Positions 26,999 through 41,079 of a stretch of DNA of 64,000 nt are shown piece by piece (the first letter of the stretch is position 1; the number at the start of each line of letters is the position of its first letter). Below the pieces are notes generated by a model. That model was not told the DNA's origin, did not search any database, and saw nothing but the letters and a program-made list of their open reading frames with translations. A program made the position numbers and the translations under genes. The stretch lies in the NCBI GenBank assembly GCA_028023455.1, contig JAQFVV010006425.1:1727198-1791197 (forward strand), in the 5' to 3' direction. The stretch comes from Epiperipatus broadwayi. Its lineage: Eukaryota; Onychophora; Udeonychophora; Euonychophora; Peripatidae.

Positions 26999-27490
26999 AT
27001 GAATTCAGTAGTTCCTGAACTACCCAGGCAGGTGTCGGAGTTTAAATCACATTCCTCTTTTCTTCCAAAATGTAAGCTTGTGGTTAAGACCTGTAGAGGA
27101 CTCTACTATCACATTTTTACGCAAAAAAATTTTTGTAAATTATGTAAGGAAGGAATAGAAAATATTAGGCATTTGTTAATTGAATGTAAATGTTTGAAAA
27201 CATAAAGGGTTCATATAATGAAGTTATGGAAAAATAAATATGAAAAGAGTGATTATACAGAAAGGGAATTATTGTTTTTTATGCTGGGTTTGGGAAAAGA
27301 TAAGAGGGACTTAGATATAAAGGTTATAGAGTTGACAAAGATTATGTTGTGGAAATGGGATAGAGCAGATTATGGGTAAATTTAGAGAGAGGAATGTAAA
27401 ATAAAGTGGCTAACAAGTTTATCTGGGCATAATTGCTGGGATATTCTTGATTTCATTTAAGGAGAAGCCATAATACATCACATCACACAC
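26999..27490 (+). pseudogene. LINE C-terminal and 3'-UTR fragment, copy 2
   Basis: The open frame 26999-27205 ends with FCKLCKEGIENIRHLLIEC, a C-x2-C-x7-H-x4-C pattern typical of the zinc knuckle after the reverse transcriptase in many LINEs. After one stop (TAA 27203-27205) the same frame continues with VHIMKLWKNKYEKSD and ELTKIMLWKWDRADYG to a second stop. It then runs into the 3' region shared with 12190-12484 and an ATCAC-type tail (27475-27489). The N-terminal part of the element is absent, as expected from 5' truncation. The exact clade cannot be named. It starts about 95 bp after the foldback element ends. Confidence 0.65.
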
Positions 27491-30400
27491 CCATGAGGTT
27501 ACAGCCTTAGTAAATATTATTTATCAAAAAAGGTAAATAAATGCAATAGATATAAACGCGGAGCAATTGTTTTGCAAAGGAAAGAGTTCTTAATAAAAAA
27601 AAGTTAATACAGTTTTAACAATTAAATATTATTAGAATTTAATATATAAATAAAAATTAGGTATTATAATATGATTCGTTTTTTTGTTGTTGTTGTTTTT
27701 TTAAAAAATCAGATTTTAATTACTATTACAAATCAAAAAAAATGTTTTTTTTTTACTTTATTATAAAAATACTCAATATTTATACAAAATGTTTTACAGT
27801 TTCTATATATTTAAAAAAATAATATTATTACACTTATAGTTTTTGAGCCGGAATCTGACTTCAAAATAATATATATATAAATGGGTTATATTATGAAATA
27901 TATTCATATTTATTACGTTTGTGTAAAGCAATCATTTATTTTTATTTATATTTCTAATCTGTTTACATATAAACTGATAGTATTAAAACGAATATATATA
28001 TACATTTCAGTTACATTTTTTTTTTCGTGTTCAATTTTCTTAATTAAAGAGTCATTAAGAAAGGTGATTACATAAAATGTAATTAAAAAAGGTGATTGAA
28101 TGTCAAGATTGGGTATCCTGTAAAAAAATCTAAATATTGTTTAAAAACATATATTGTATTACTTTTCAATTTTCAGACAATACAGGAAGTTATAAAAAAA
28201 ATTGATATCCAACATAGTCCATGTTTGATTAGAATCACTTCATTTTTACTTGAATTTAAAAGGTGAGATAAACTTCCAGTCGAAATGTTTAGAGTTTTAA
28301 ACCTATCAAATATATAATTGCCTAGAGAACTAAAAAAATAGATTGAAAAAAGAATACCAAGCTTAATAGTGAAATTAAGGCAAATCAAATCAAAGGTTAT
28401 CATTTGCGTTTCAATTGCGGCTGTGACAAAATTATATGGTAGAGATATGAGATAATTTATAAACCTTAGTTGAATCCCCATCCACTATCTGATAAATATA
28501 ATTACTATAAATATTGGATACAGAATCTAAGGTTATCATATATATTACTGTCTGTCCTAATTAATGAAATATTTCTCTAAGACAATAAACCATATATTAA
28601 CCAAGAAGCCATCAATAAAATTAAATAAAGCCAAATTGTTTATATAACATAGGTACTATAAAGCTAGATAAAGAAAATTAAACTCATAAAGAATAAATTT
28701 CAGCAAAATTTTTTGGTATAAAGCACAGCTGTCAAACAAATCAGTACTTGGAAAATATACCTCAAAATTAGAAAGATGGATTTAGAAAAGATTATTTTGA
28801 ATAGACTCAAAAAAATATTTCTCAAAATTATATTATGCATAATGAAATTAAAAATAGATGATAGTAAAAGTAATATTAAAGGATGATATTAAATTGTGAA
28901 ATATGAATTCAATTTAAGTTTTTTTTTTTTTTTTATAAAATGTTCTATAATTCTAATTAATTAAAATATTTTCAATACGCTAGCATTTAGTTGACATTAT
29001 AAGTAATTTTTTCTTGTTATTTAGGATTTGAAAATATTGTAGTCCCCCCCACCCCTACAGACACACTTTATGATAATTTTTTTAATATGAGATATTAAAT
29101 AATACACATTCTAATTTTAAGAAGGGATATTAAAAACTTATTATCTATAATTAACAACATATTTTGTGGCAGAATATGCATGTATTTTTAAGAGATTAAT
29201 AGAGGGTATAGAGTAGTAATCTCATCGGGGAGAGAGTTATAAATGACATTTTTGGTCTCTTTTGGAAAGCTGAATTAGAAACCTGATTAATGTCATGAAA
29301 AAAAAAATCAAACAAATAAGTCAAAGCGAAATGATTTTTTATTATTGTAAATTTGTTTATTTTAGTTTTAATTATGAGAAAGAAACAGTCCTATAACATA
29401 ATATCAATGAAAAAGAAAATCAGTGAATTTATGTTGTAAAATAATTAATTAGCATGATGGACCCCTTTGTATGATATAGAATCATATGTAAAAAATATTT
29501 CAGTCCATTCTAAAAGGCATGGTTTAATATATATAGAAAACAGACTATAAAATCGAGATAAAATAATTTCTATGAAAGTAAGATGTTATGTAAATGCAAT
29601 AATTAAATTCAATATTCTATACATATTTTATCTTTTTAAAGAATTTAATTTAGTCTTCATTAAAAATGAGGTGTACAGTATATACATTTCCATATATATT
29701 TTTGATTTTGTATTATACTTTTATTGTTTAAATGGTTGTTTGTTTGTGAGGGCAAAATGTTTTACCCATAATTATATATATTTCAATATAAGCAAAAATG
29801 AATACATAATATAAAAATGATTTTCTGCAATTAATTATATTTATTATAGAAGATTTTACTTTAATACAAAAAATCATATAATTGATTAACTGCTGTCATT
29901 TTTTTTGATTGATTATGAGTCAGAACTCAAAAGCAAATGGTCACAATTTTATTCTGCTGTGAGCTTCATCAGAATCTTCATAGCATCTATAGCATATAGA
30001 TTATTAAAAAGTTAATATAAATATTTCATTTGATTATCTTTAACTTTTATATAAATAAGTAATTCAGAAATTATTCTTCAAGTATATTGTATTTGCCTTC
30101 ATATGAACTATTGTATTTTAATAGATATGATTTATTTATAAAGCATATTTTTGATTGGCCAATTGAATGCCAATATAAAAAAGTTGATTCCTTAAATGTA
30201 ATTATTTACACTTCAAAAAAGAATTAAAGATTAACATTTTAAATACGTACCTGTTACAAGTAATATATTAGTATTGGAAAACAAAAAAATTGTATTAACA
30301 ACACATATGCAATTATTAACATAAATTTATGTGTATTTTTCTAGATGAATTCCAGCTAAGTTATAAATTAAACCATCAATCAATTAAAAATCTATTCTTG

Positions 30401-31158
30401 GAAACTAAAATTACACCATCCAATAATAACAATTTTATTACATCATATGTGAAGTTTTTAAAGAATTGTGAAAATTCCTGTTAAAACATTCAATTTTTAC
30501 ATCTATAAAACCAGAAAAGGATTCTAATATGCACATATTTAACTATAATAATGTCCTCTAATACGTTTGCTCCAAATTAATTTCCAAAATAAATAAAGTA
30601 TAGGGTTAAGCTTTATTAAAAAAATTAAAATAGAAGACAACAGATAATCCAAATCCTAAATCTTCTCAACCCTTATATCAAGTTTGTATTTATTACTTTA
30701 AGCCTCTATTTAGAAAAAGCATAAAAAGAATATAAAAATATTATATCCAACTATGATTTAGAATGATTTATGGTTGAATGTAAAAAATGCACTCAAAATT
30801 ACTTAGGAAAATGGTATATAGTAGGTTATAACATGATTTTAGTACATTATTTAAATATTCAGAAATTGAATTTATATACTTTTACATTTTTTTTTATATA
30901 CAGAATGTGAAAACAATAATATTTAAAACTTCAATTTCAATTGTACCATTTTTAGTAAATACATAGTGAGATTGTGTTTAATAATTATATAATAATTATT
31001 TATATACAATAATTATCTTCATAAAATTAAGCTCTTTGCATACTATTTATAAGTTATAATATATATGTCTACATAGTTTAGTAAAGTTATAGTTTAATAG
31101 GGTTTGGAGCAGAAAATCAATTGATTTTTCTCCAGTTCTTTCATTTCCAATGTTTCAA
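27491..31158. other. AT-rich intron, nothing assigned
   Basis: Low-complexity DNA with (TA)n patches and a short C run near 29043. A 102-residue minus-strand open frame at 28173-28481 has hydrophobic stretches but no recognisable family, and no start context or splice structure supports it. Confidence 0.4.
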
Positions 31159-32044
31159 ATAAAGTGTCTGTTAATTAAAAAACTATTTCAATAACAATTA
31201 AAATAATAAATATAATGGTAATTAACTTTATATACAGTCTTTCAATCTGCATAAGTACTTTCAGTTAATTCCTTAACTTTCCTCAACTGCCATTAAATTC
31301 AAAAAACAAAATGGAAGCAAACATCATCAACTCAAATTCCACCAATCCCAAATTTTAATGTTAGTGACTTGTATAATAATTATATTCATTTTATTTTTAT
31401 TTATTAAAATTGCCTCCTTAATTTTTTTTATTATGGTTTCTCTCATCATGAAGAATCTTAACATTTTCAATATTAAACCTTAATTTATATTTACATGTTC
31501 TTTCATGATTGAAGAAAACTGAAACAGTTATTAAATCATTATTATTTTTACTTTTCACATGCTTATATAACAATTTATGCTATTGAAAAAAGAATAAAGG
31601 AGCATGAATTGTTATAAAAGCATGTGAAAAGTAAAAATAATAATGATTTAATGACTGCTTCAGTTTTATTGGATCATGAAAGGACATGTAAATATGAATG
31701 TAAGTTTGATATTGGAAGTGTTAAGATTGTTCAAGAAGACAGAAACCATAATAAAAAAAAATTAAGGAGAAAATTTTAATAAATAAAAATAAAATGAATA
31801 TAATTAATAGACAAGCTGCTAACATTAAAATTGACTCATGGGATTTGAATTTGACATTTGCTTCCATTTTGTTTTTTGAATTTAGCAGCACTTGAGGCAG
31901 GTTAAGGAATTAACTAAAAGCACTTCTGTAGATTAAATACTGTATATCATAGTCAATTACTAATAATTGAAATAATAAATTTAACGGTTAAAGTTATTAT
32001 TTTAATTAAAATTACAATTTTGTTTTAATTAACGGACATTTTAT
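31159..32044. mobile_element. Inverted pair of Penelope-like fragments
   Basis: Arms 31159-31581 and 31601-32044 are diverged reverse complements around a loop of about 20 bp (for example CTTTTCACATGCTTATATAA against TTATAAAAGCATGTGAAAAG). The right arm on + encodes a GIY-YIG-type tail, so this is two copies of the same element end, head to head. Partial inverted copies of this kind are known for Penelope-like elements. Confidence 0.55.
31660..31880 (+). pseudogene. Penelope-like GIY-YIG C-terminal relic in the right arm
   Basis: One frame gives LLDHERTCKYECKFDIGSVK followed by IVQEDRNHNKKKLRRKF and a stop. After a frame change the sequence continues with NRQAANIKIDSWDLNL. The H-E-x-T, K(I/L)-x-x-x-E, R(R/K)-x-F and NR-x-x-A-x...W order matches the nuclease tail of Penelope-like elements, and the same order is seen near 10.9-11.05 kb. 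At least one frameshift and several stops make it non-functional. Confidence 0.5.
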
Positions 32045-34039
32045 ATATTGTACCGCTTATTTATATGGTACAAATATATTAGCATCCGGTAAGATATTTA
32101 AAAGTAAGAAAAAAAAAGAAAAAGTAAATTTAATGTTCTTATTAAAAAGACACAATTAAATTGTTAGTTTGTATAATCTATTTTTTTTTAAAACATACAA
32201 TGAAAGTAAAATTTTCGTTCATATTTTTTTTTGTATCTAATTAAAAAGTAAGGTAAAAATTGGAAAGAACAAAAGACACACAAATTACTAATCCAGATAA
32301 GCTAAAAGAAAAATATTTTAGCTAATTAAAAATGGCAGAGGGACTTTTTAATTTAAATTTAAAAGAGATCGTACAAGATTATTATCTTATATGCTGATAA
32401 AAGGCTGTGCAGAAGTTTCAAAAACAGGATCAAGGTATAAAAAAAGAGGACAACTTCGATCTAGTTCTTCTCTTTATTTTCTAGTTACATGTCTGAGAGT
32501 TGGAGATTTTCAAGAGCATAACCTGTGGCAGTAATATACTTCTGCACAGGTACACCACTTGCTGTACCAATCTGTCATGCAAGCATGGAAGTGGGCTTTG
32601 TGAAGACCGCCTTTTCCAATGAAGGGTCACTACAATCATGCCTTTTCTCCAGCTACAGAATGGAACAATAATGGAAGATGCCAGCAGGAGAGACCAATGG
32701 AAATTCTTCTGAGCTTGGGATCCCATAAACCTACACCAACTTACCGGTAAGTTAAGAGTAACTTTCCCAATTGTGACAAAGTTTGCAAACAATTCTTAAA
32801 ATAAGCCTAAAATAATCTCGATAAAGTCTTTAAATTTTATTATCAAGAGATGCTTGTTTACCTAAGAACTATAATTGTTGAACTTTTAATTGATTCATAT
32901 CTGGATTAGCGTGCGTGTCACCTTTCCAATTAATTAATTCATAATGTGTTTTTTATTTTTATATTTTAATTTGTTAAAATAAAAATATTTATTTTTAATA
33001 CCAACTATTCATTGTATGTTATTAATGATTATTAATAAATTTATTAATGTTAATTATTAAGATTTGAAAATATAATTTACCTTTGTCAATGCTGTATATT
33101 TGTACCTAAATCCATAAGTTATCTTAACTAATTGCTTTTAATAATGCAAATTAAATATATAAGCTAAAACTTTATTATAACATTTTGATGGCAAGTAAAT
33201 TTGTATATATCAGACTTACTAAAGATTCATATAGTTATAAGGTGTCAATAAATCTATGAATCAATAAATATATAATTCAATAAATATCCAATTTAAGAAC
33301 TAGTATCTGTAACCTAATAGGTAAGTAAATTGAGAAATAGGTAATATATAACTTAATATGTAAATTGAAAAAATAGATGATATATAATTAATCAGTCTTA
33401 TAAAAGTTAATAAAATGATGTTATCGATAATTATATACAAATTTATTAACATCAAATGTAAATCAATAAATCAAATGTAAGTAAAATTATATTAGCAATC
33501 ATATTGAAAATCCACTATGTGTTACAAGCTACTTTGTCAGTATTACAATTTTTAGAATTTCTATTTCAACATTTTTTAAATGATCTGCTGCTATATTGTT
33601 ACAATCACACAAACCATGAATTAGTAGCATACCATCTTTCACACTAACAACTAGAAAAATATATAATGCTTGAGAATATTCAAATGTTAAAAAAACATCA
33701 TACTAAAAGTAAAAGTATTTTTTTAAATACACATCTCCTTCAATCAAGTAAAGCTTTTCTATAAGTTCAGTTACATATCTTCAAAAAAATATTAATGTAT
33801 CCTTTAATTTTTTTTTTTTTGATTAAATTAAGTCTTAATTATTTGACCTAGATTTTAATTCTGTATAGGGTAAAAAAAGCAACTATTAATTTAAATTTTG
33901 AAACAGAAAAGTGTTTATAATGTTTCCATACGTTTTTCTTTTTTGTAAATAGAAAGTGAAAAATAAATTAATGATAATTTTCAAAACTTACCTCTATTTG
34001 TCAAAAGTGCAGTATATGGGTAGGAGTACAAAGAAGTGT
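32045..34039. other. AT-rich intron around an unidentified GC-richer island
   Basis: Outside the 32460-32792 island nothing was recognised beyond A/T-rich low-complexity sequence. Confidence 0.4.
32460..32792. other. Unidentified GC-richer island, open on the minus strand
   Basis: About 330 bp of clearly higher G+C than its flanks. A 103-codon minus-strand frame (32481-32792) crosses it, but a second minus frame with two stops (containing SLEKAVFTKPTSMLA and QIGTASGVPVQKYITATGY) looks more protein-like. On + there is a perfect donor-like CCGGTAAGT near 32743. It may be a relic of a retrocopied gene or unknown transposon. I do not recognise the family. Confidence 0.3.
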
Positions 34040-34260
34040 TACTGACCTCATTGAAAAAATTAAAAGACTAAAGTGGAGTTAGGCTAGACAATTGAAATCT
34101 TAAACTGGATTCCAAGATATTGTAAAAGACCCAGGAAAAGACCACATCTGAGATGGATGAATGAAATAAGAAAGTGTGCAGGGATGATGTGGAGAAAAGA
34201 AGCTAAAGATCAGAGAAGATGGATTTAATTTGGAAAAACCTTCATCATGAAGTGGATTGA
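34040..34260 (+). pseudogene. LINE C-terminal relic (RW-x-(D/N)EI...W type)
   Basis: The + strand frame from about 34109 gives IPRYCKRPRKRPHLRWMNEI followed by RKCAGMMWRKEAKDQRRWI and a stop. The pattern R-P-x-x-RW-x-(D/N)-(E/D)-(I/V)-x(5)-G-x-x-W-x-x-x-A-x-(D/N)-R-x-x-W is the common end of the ORF2 protein in RTE- and CR1-like LINEs. An upstream piece containing KIKRLKWS lies in another frame, so there is at least one frameshift. Only the tail is present. Confidence 0.6.
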
Positions 34261-34863
34261 TAATAGTTGATTATTTGTCAATCCAGCTGATATTTTTTGG
34301 CATTCCTTTAGCTACAGTTCTTTTTTCTTTTATGTCCTTTATAGAATTCCAATAGTGATAATGATGGTGGTGTTACCAGGTCTTTTCATATATGTATTAA
34401 AAGAAAAGTGGTTTAAATCACTTATCATAGTATTAACAAATGTTAAAGAAATGATTTTTTGATTGTCATTTATTCTATTCATGATAATGTAGATATTAAT
34501 CAACAATGACCTATGACCTCTCTTTGTGAAAAATCTACTTGCAGATCATTATTATTTTGTCACTTATATTGGTAAAGCATTAAGCTATCCACTGTAAAAA
34601 TATTGATCTAATCAATTATTAAGCAACAATGGTTTCTTTTGTTTTATAAAAATTCGCTTATAAAATTGTCTTTTATGCAATGAAAATAAAATTTCTTATT
34701 CAATATAATAAAATAATATTTCCTTTTTTTTTTAATTTAAATAAAATATATACCTTTTAAATATTTCATTTACACTTATATTTATTCTTGTATTCATTCT
34801 GAGTGTAAACCTATTTCTATCTTATATATATAAATATATATTTAGTTAATATTAAGATAATAT

Positions 34864-34898
<35 letters not shown>

Positions 34899-37800
34899 CT
34901 TAATTATCTTAATATTAACTAAATTAAATTTATATAAACAAATTATTTCTTATTGTTTTCTTTATTTACAGTTTAATACTATGAATGAATGTGATGGACT
35001 CACAGGTCACAATATATACATATATTAAGATAATAACTTAGTTTTTCATAGCTAGACTGGTTGATAAATATAAATACAGGAATGTAGCTTAAGTCTATTC
35101 AACACTGAAAATCTTAATCTGCTGTGTAAAAACTTTATTTTAATTAATAAAAAGATGAATAATCACATTTCTCTATGTTCTAAGATGATTATATAGATAT
35201 GAAATATTGATACTTTATTAGAACATTGAGATTTTTAATTCAAAGGATTTTAAATAAACCACATTAAATAGGCAAATGAAACCTGTTTTGAAAGCAGACT
35301 AAAAAATAATCATTTTTAACTTTCAAATTGCACTGAAACTACTAAAGCTCATTTTACTCAAATCTAAATTTGTTTACAAATAACAATACATGGAAGAGAC
35401 TATCCCTACTCAACACCAAAAATCTTTAATCCATTGTCAAACTGCTTAACAGATTGAAGGTTCTTGGGGTTGACTATATATATATGTTAAAACAAAGATT
35501 TGCACGGGTTAAATATATAAAATACATATTTTGCAGGTTCATCCGTGTTAAAAACTTTTAATATTAATATACTGACGTTTTGACTTGGTCATTTTTGCTA
35601 TTGGTGGAATTTTAACATTTTATTTAAATCAGTGATTGCAGCGCCTCTACAACCGTCTTTCTACCTTTTATAACTCTGTGGATGGCTTGTGTGACTAAGT
35701 CGAAACATCAGTATATTAATATTAAAAGTTTTTAACATGGATGAACCCGCAAAATATGTATTATATATATGATAATTATTTTAATGGTATACAGTTCATG
35801 GTGTAATATTTGGAATTGTAATATATATCAAATATATTTCTTTTAAGAGTTTCTATTTTAAAAATAACTATATTAGATAGCACCATGTTGATATATGAAT
35901 GGAAGAGAGTTATTATGCAGTATTTTTTGATGAGATTTCTTTTCCAGAATGAAATACTGTATAATGATGAGGTAGTTATTGATTTCATCTATGCATTAAT
36001 ATGAAACTGTATATTTATTTATTTACATACTTATACACGGTTTCATTAACCAACTTTGTTTCTTATAATATTTTCCATTGAAAATATTTCTTATTTATAT
36101 TTTAATTAATATATATGTGTAAAAATAATTTTTTTCATTTAAATTTCAATTAATTAAAATTTAATTAATTAAATTAAATTTTATTTTAATTGAACTGAAT
36201 TTTAAATTATTAACACATAGAAAATTACTAAATTTAAAATCATTAATATTGTTTTTTTTTATAATAATTTTTTTATTCTTATCTGAATATAATTAATTTC
36301 ATTCGAAGCTTTTTTTTTCTTTTTTTAAAAAAAATAATGACTTTAATATTAAAATGAAGTTTTTACAGGGCAGCATACTCAATTTAATACATTTTATAAT
36401 AGTATACAAAATTTAAGTAATATTTCCTGTCTTACAAAAGCATTGTATTATTAATATCATTGTTATTATTTCAATAACTTGCATAATATGAAGTTATCAA
36501 TGTTGAACATTAGCACCCATTAGGTAAATTTCATGGTGTAAAGGTTGGTCTACCTTTAAAAGATTAAAACATTAGTTCTCCTGTAAGCAAGACCAGGGGA
36601 ATTCATTTTTTCTTGGACATGGATTTTTAACGATATATTATTTAGTTAACTGCTGATTTCTGGAGCAAGGTTCTAATTATATTTTATGTATCTGAAACAT
36701 CTGGCCATCTAGTACTGGTCAGTAAATGAATAGCTAGTTAATTATAGTTGTCATATAAAGAACTCAGGATATTTTTGACTGACCATACATGTGCCAATGC
36801 AAAATCATAAAAAACAAAAATGTTTATAGTCTAACGAATTTTCAATGTATAGGTAACATTTAACTATACATGTTAATTCTTAAAATTTATATATATGTAC
36901 ATTTAAATTTCATAGTATTGACAACTTCATGAAAAATTTAAATTCCCTTGGGAAATTTTTTTCAGCAAAATAGGATTATAGATATATGATATGATTTGTC
37001 TTAAAGAATAAATATATTAAAATTATAAATAAATTCAAATTACTATCAGAATATAAGAGTATAAAGGCCAAAATTCAAAAAGTGTTAAGTTTGATATAAA
37101 TAGCAATAAGTATATTCTTAAAAATTAATAAAGCACTTGGGGTAGGGGGAATACAAAGTTCAACAGCTGTAAAAAATGTTGGTATCCTTTACTGTTCACA
37201 TGATAAATTCAGTAAGTCATATATGACACTTAATGTCTAGAATTTCATATTTGGAGAAAAAAAATACAAAAGAAAAGTGGAAGTAATAATAACCATAAAT
37301 CTCAAAAATAAAATCCACTAAGGATACATCAAGTGGGATTAATATTGTGAATGCATCTATTTTTTTGTGAATTATCAATTACCTCTTTAGAAAGAATAAA
37401 AAAAAAAAACATGATTCAAACTAAAAATAATTTGAGCAGGACTCCAAACACAATCAAAGACCAACAAATAATACAACATTTGTACATATTGCATAAGTTT
37501 TAGCATAAAGGAAAAGTGGTGAAAAAGTTGGGAAAATGTTATACCGTTGGAACAAATGCAAAAGAAAAATTCAGCTATATTCCAAATTACAGCTAATACT
37601 TTTAAAATACTGCCATACCAAAATGCAACAAATTAAAATTTTTAATACCCATAACTTTTATATCACTCATTGTGGCATAGCTAAAATGCAACATGTTATT
37701 AAATAAGAACTATAATTATGATGCCACACTCATTTATGGCAAAGTTTAATTGGATTGAAATTTGTTTATTATGTTAATATTCTTAATAAGTTTTGATTAT

Positions 37801-40159
37801 CAAATGTGTATAACCTCTAAAAGTAAAAATAAAAATGTTATTCTGTACTAAACGTTTATCCTCAAAACAAAAATCAGCTCCAAAATTAAATGGCAAAATT
37901 TCACTAAATTAAACATGTCCTTGCCTTTTGAAAAAGGAAGGTTTTGCTGTATGAAAAAGTCATATCAATTCTCAACTTTATATGACATACAAAAGTGAAA
38001 ACTTAATAAATTTATTGTGAGAAGTTTATTTTCAAAATATTGATGAAATAAACAAACAATTTTACATTGGTCTGTGTTCAAAACTTTTATATTATCTACT
38101 ACATGTCCAAAGCTTCTCATAATCATATTAATATATCTACAGATTAAAAAGTATTTTTTTTAATTAATTTTTTTTTAGTAATAACAATTACTTTTTAAAA
38201 TTTTTTTATGTACATCATTTGCCTGAAGAAAGTATAAGGAATAAAATTATTTGTGTTTAAATTAAATAGTCTTATTAACTTTTTAATGAAATAAATACGG
38301 AAACTAAATTGGGATTCACAATGTGATATTTAATATTTCATATATGCAAATTTCAATTTGAATAATGTTTGTGGCAAATTAAAACTAGTTTAGTATATTA
38401 TTACTTAAAATTAAGTAATGAAAACCTATTAAGTACAATGAATTTATGTAAAAAAATTACAAAAAAGCTTACTATTTTATGTTAGCTACAGTATTTTTTT
38501 TTCCTTATTCCCACTGTAGAAGTTAAGTTCTTTAAAAAATATATTACAGTTATTATATTATAATACACTTTATATTTACTAATTAAAATTTTCTTAACCT
38601 GCAACAGGTACAAGTAGTATATGGTTCTGGTATCAGTATTCAAATGCCCTACATTCACATTATTTTTTTAAATTGAACAAGTGTCTCCCAGCATTTTTCT
38701 AAGTATGTATCTATTTTGCAAACATCATATCAAATTAGTTTCAATTGAGCCTGCATAGCTTCTGTTTCATATTCCACTTTTCAGGTAGTGTGATGTTACA
38801 ATATATTTATAGTCTAAATGACCATAATTTTTTTTCTTCTTTTTTCAAATTGTTTTTTTTTTTTAGCTAATATTTAAAACAAATATTTTAAAACTTATTG
38901 CAGCTAATGGCAAAATAATAAAAACAAATTTATTTTATTATAATAACTGATTATAAGAAAGCAATTAATTGAATCCAGTTAAACTAAGCACTTTTATTTC
39001 ATCATTCTTGTGATTTTTATTTTTGATATTTCTTTATTTTTTTTATACAAACATTTTAATGTATATGTAAGTTATGCTTATAGTTGAAAAAAATCAAATT
39101 TGAAAAAATATTTTTATAAAATAAATATTCTTCTGAGAAAAACTACTTATAGAAGTTAGTTAAAACATTTTTAAAAATAAAAATTAGCTTTAGAAACCTA
39201 TCTTTCTTCTTTACAGACATGCATTAAACAATGAACTCCATTTTGCATAAATTCACATTTGCACTTTAGAATGTTTTTTTTTATCTTTTGATTATTCCTG
39301 TCAAGTAGAAAACAAAATGAAAATTACAGTAATCATCCACTCCATCTTACACAACCAATACACATACCCACATACAAGTGAAATAGATAAATGTTCTCCA
39401 AAATACATATTCCTCTGAATCAGCACTCACCAGTTGGTCCAGATCATCACCCCCCCCCTACACATATAATAATTGCTTGGTTTATATTAAGATAGCAAAT
39501 TTTCAAACTTTAATGGATAGGCTTCAATATTGTCCACTTTCCAACTCTTCAGCCATCCATATCATTGAAAATCTGATGATGGCATATTCAAAACCCTTCT
39601 TTTCCAATTCTCATCCTCTCTAATTACATCTAGATTAAGTATATATATATATTGTGCCCTTTTCTATAGGTCAATGATGATAATTTAAATACAATACAAT
39701 ATATATATATATATATATATATATTGTACTTGTATTTAAATTATTGTTATTTTATCAATGGTATAAAATATTAGTGTACAAACTATTAAAAGCCACTGTC
39801 ACAAACATCTTCAAAACATGCAATACAATAATCTCAGTACCAAATAAATCATTTCATATTGTCTGAGGATAGTTTTTCTTTCAATTCATGCAATCTTCCT
39901 TCATTTGAATGTGATCTACAATTTTAAATAGTTAAATAAAATTGAATGGTAGTTAAAATCCATAATCAGAAGATTATTAGCAAGTCTTAATCCCCAGCCA
40001 TGGCCTTGGTTGATCTTTTTAAAGTCACCAGAAAATATAGGACATTTTACCTTTATTTGCCATGATTGCAAATGTGAATGTGAATTAGCATTTATTCACA
40101 TACATACCTTTTCAGTAAATTCAATCAATGTGTTAAAATCCAGTAAACTCATTAGATTT
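34261..40159. other. AT-rich intron with hairpins and microsatellites
   Basis: Contains AT-rich hairpins at about 34838-34924 and 39684-39752, where arms such as TTAGTTAATATTAAGATAAT flank (TA)n. It also holds the foldback at 35520-35762 and a C run near 39450. No gene was recognised. Confidence 0.45.
35520..35762. repeat. Small foldback element
   Basis: Arms of about 70 bp (35520-35589 and 35690-35762) are reverse complements. Blocks include ACATATTTTGCAGGTTCATC and TTTTAATATTAATATACTGA with their complements. The spacer is about 100 bp. No coding. Confidence 0.7.
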
Positions 40160-40269
40160 TTTTTTCTCATATGCCATAGCGTAGGCCGGGACACGAACCC
40201 ACAACTGTCTGCAACCAACTACTTGCTTGCAAGGTGGATGCGATAACTTCTTGGCTAACAATGCCTGAC
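40160..40269 (-). mobile_element. tRNA-derived SINE copy 5
   Basis: The minus strand reads a tRNA-like head with TTGTTAGCCAAGAAGTTAT and box B-like GTGGGTTCGTGTCCCGG, then a short A tail. The flanks TAAACTCATTAGATTT are identical over 16 bp (40144-40159 and 40270-40285). The head differs from copies 3 and 4, suggesting a subfamily. Confidence 0.7.
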
Positions 40270-40986
40270 TAAACTCATTAGATTTGTTATAAAAGTTAAA
40301 ACAAATAAAAGAAATCTAATAGGATAATTTTAAACACACTTATCCATGTATATTAAAAGTTTTTTTTGTTTAAAAAAAGGAAGAAAATAAACAATTTATT
40401 TATGGCTTACATATTTAATTTGCATATAATGAGTATAATTATTTTGATAACTATATATATATATATATATAATGCCCTAAGATTAATACTTCAACAATGA
40501 TCCATTAAGTAAATGAAATACTTTCAATCTAAAACACAAGATAAAAATTTTTAAGAAAAAAAAAAAAACAGGTCATCTTTTCTCTTTATCTCATAAAAGT
40601 AAAAAAAATATATATTGTGATTTGGATTAAAAGTATTTTATTTACTTAAGAGACCAGTGTTGGACTATTCATATCGATGCATTATATAATAATAACTACT
40701 GGAAAGTTTATGTAAATATTTAGATAATATTAACTTAGGTGTTTTTAAGAAATACAAACATTGAAGACCCAGCAGAGTTGTAGTCACAATCCATGTGTCT
40801 TGATTTCCAGGTTCTATCATTATCACTGCCCTTCGAAAACGTTTGAAGATTTAATAAAATTGTTATTATTTATAAAATTGTTCAAGATAATTGTTCAATA
40901 TATCATATTCAAATTATATAATGTGTGCATATTTAATACTAACACATATTAAAGTTTTACATATTGTATCTATAACACATTTATTT

Positions 40987-40991
<5 letters not shown>

Positions 40992-41076
<85 letters not shown>
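40992..41076. repeat. (TA)n microsatellite, about 85 bp
   Basis: Uninterrupted TA dinucleotides. The YIYI open frame over it is an artefact. Confidence 0.95.
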
Positions 41077-41079
<3 letters not shown>

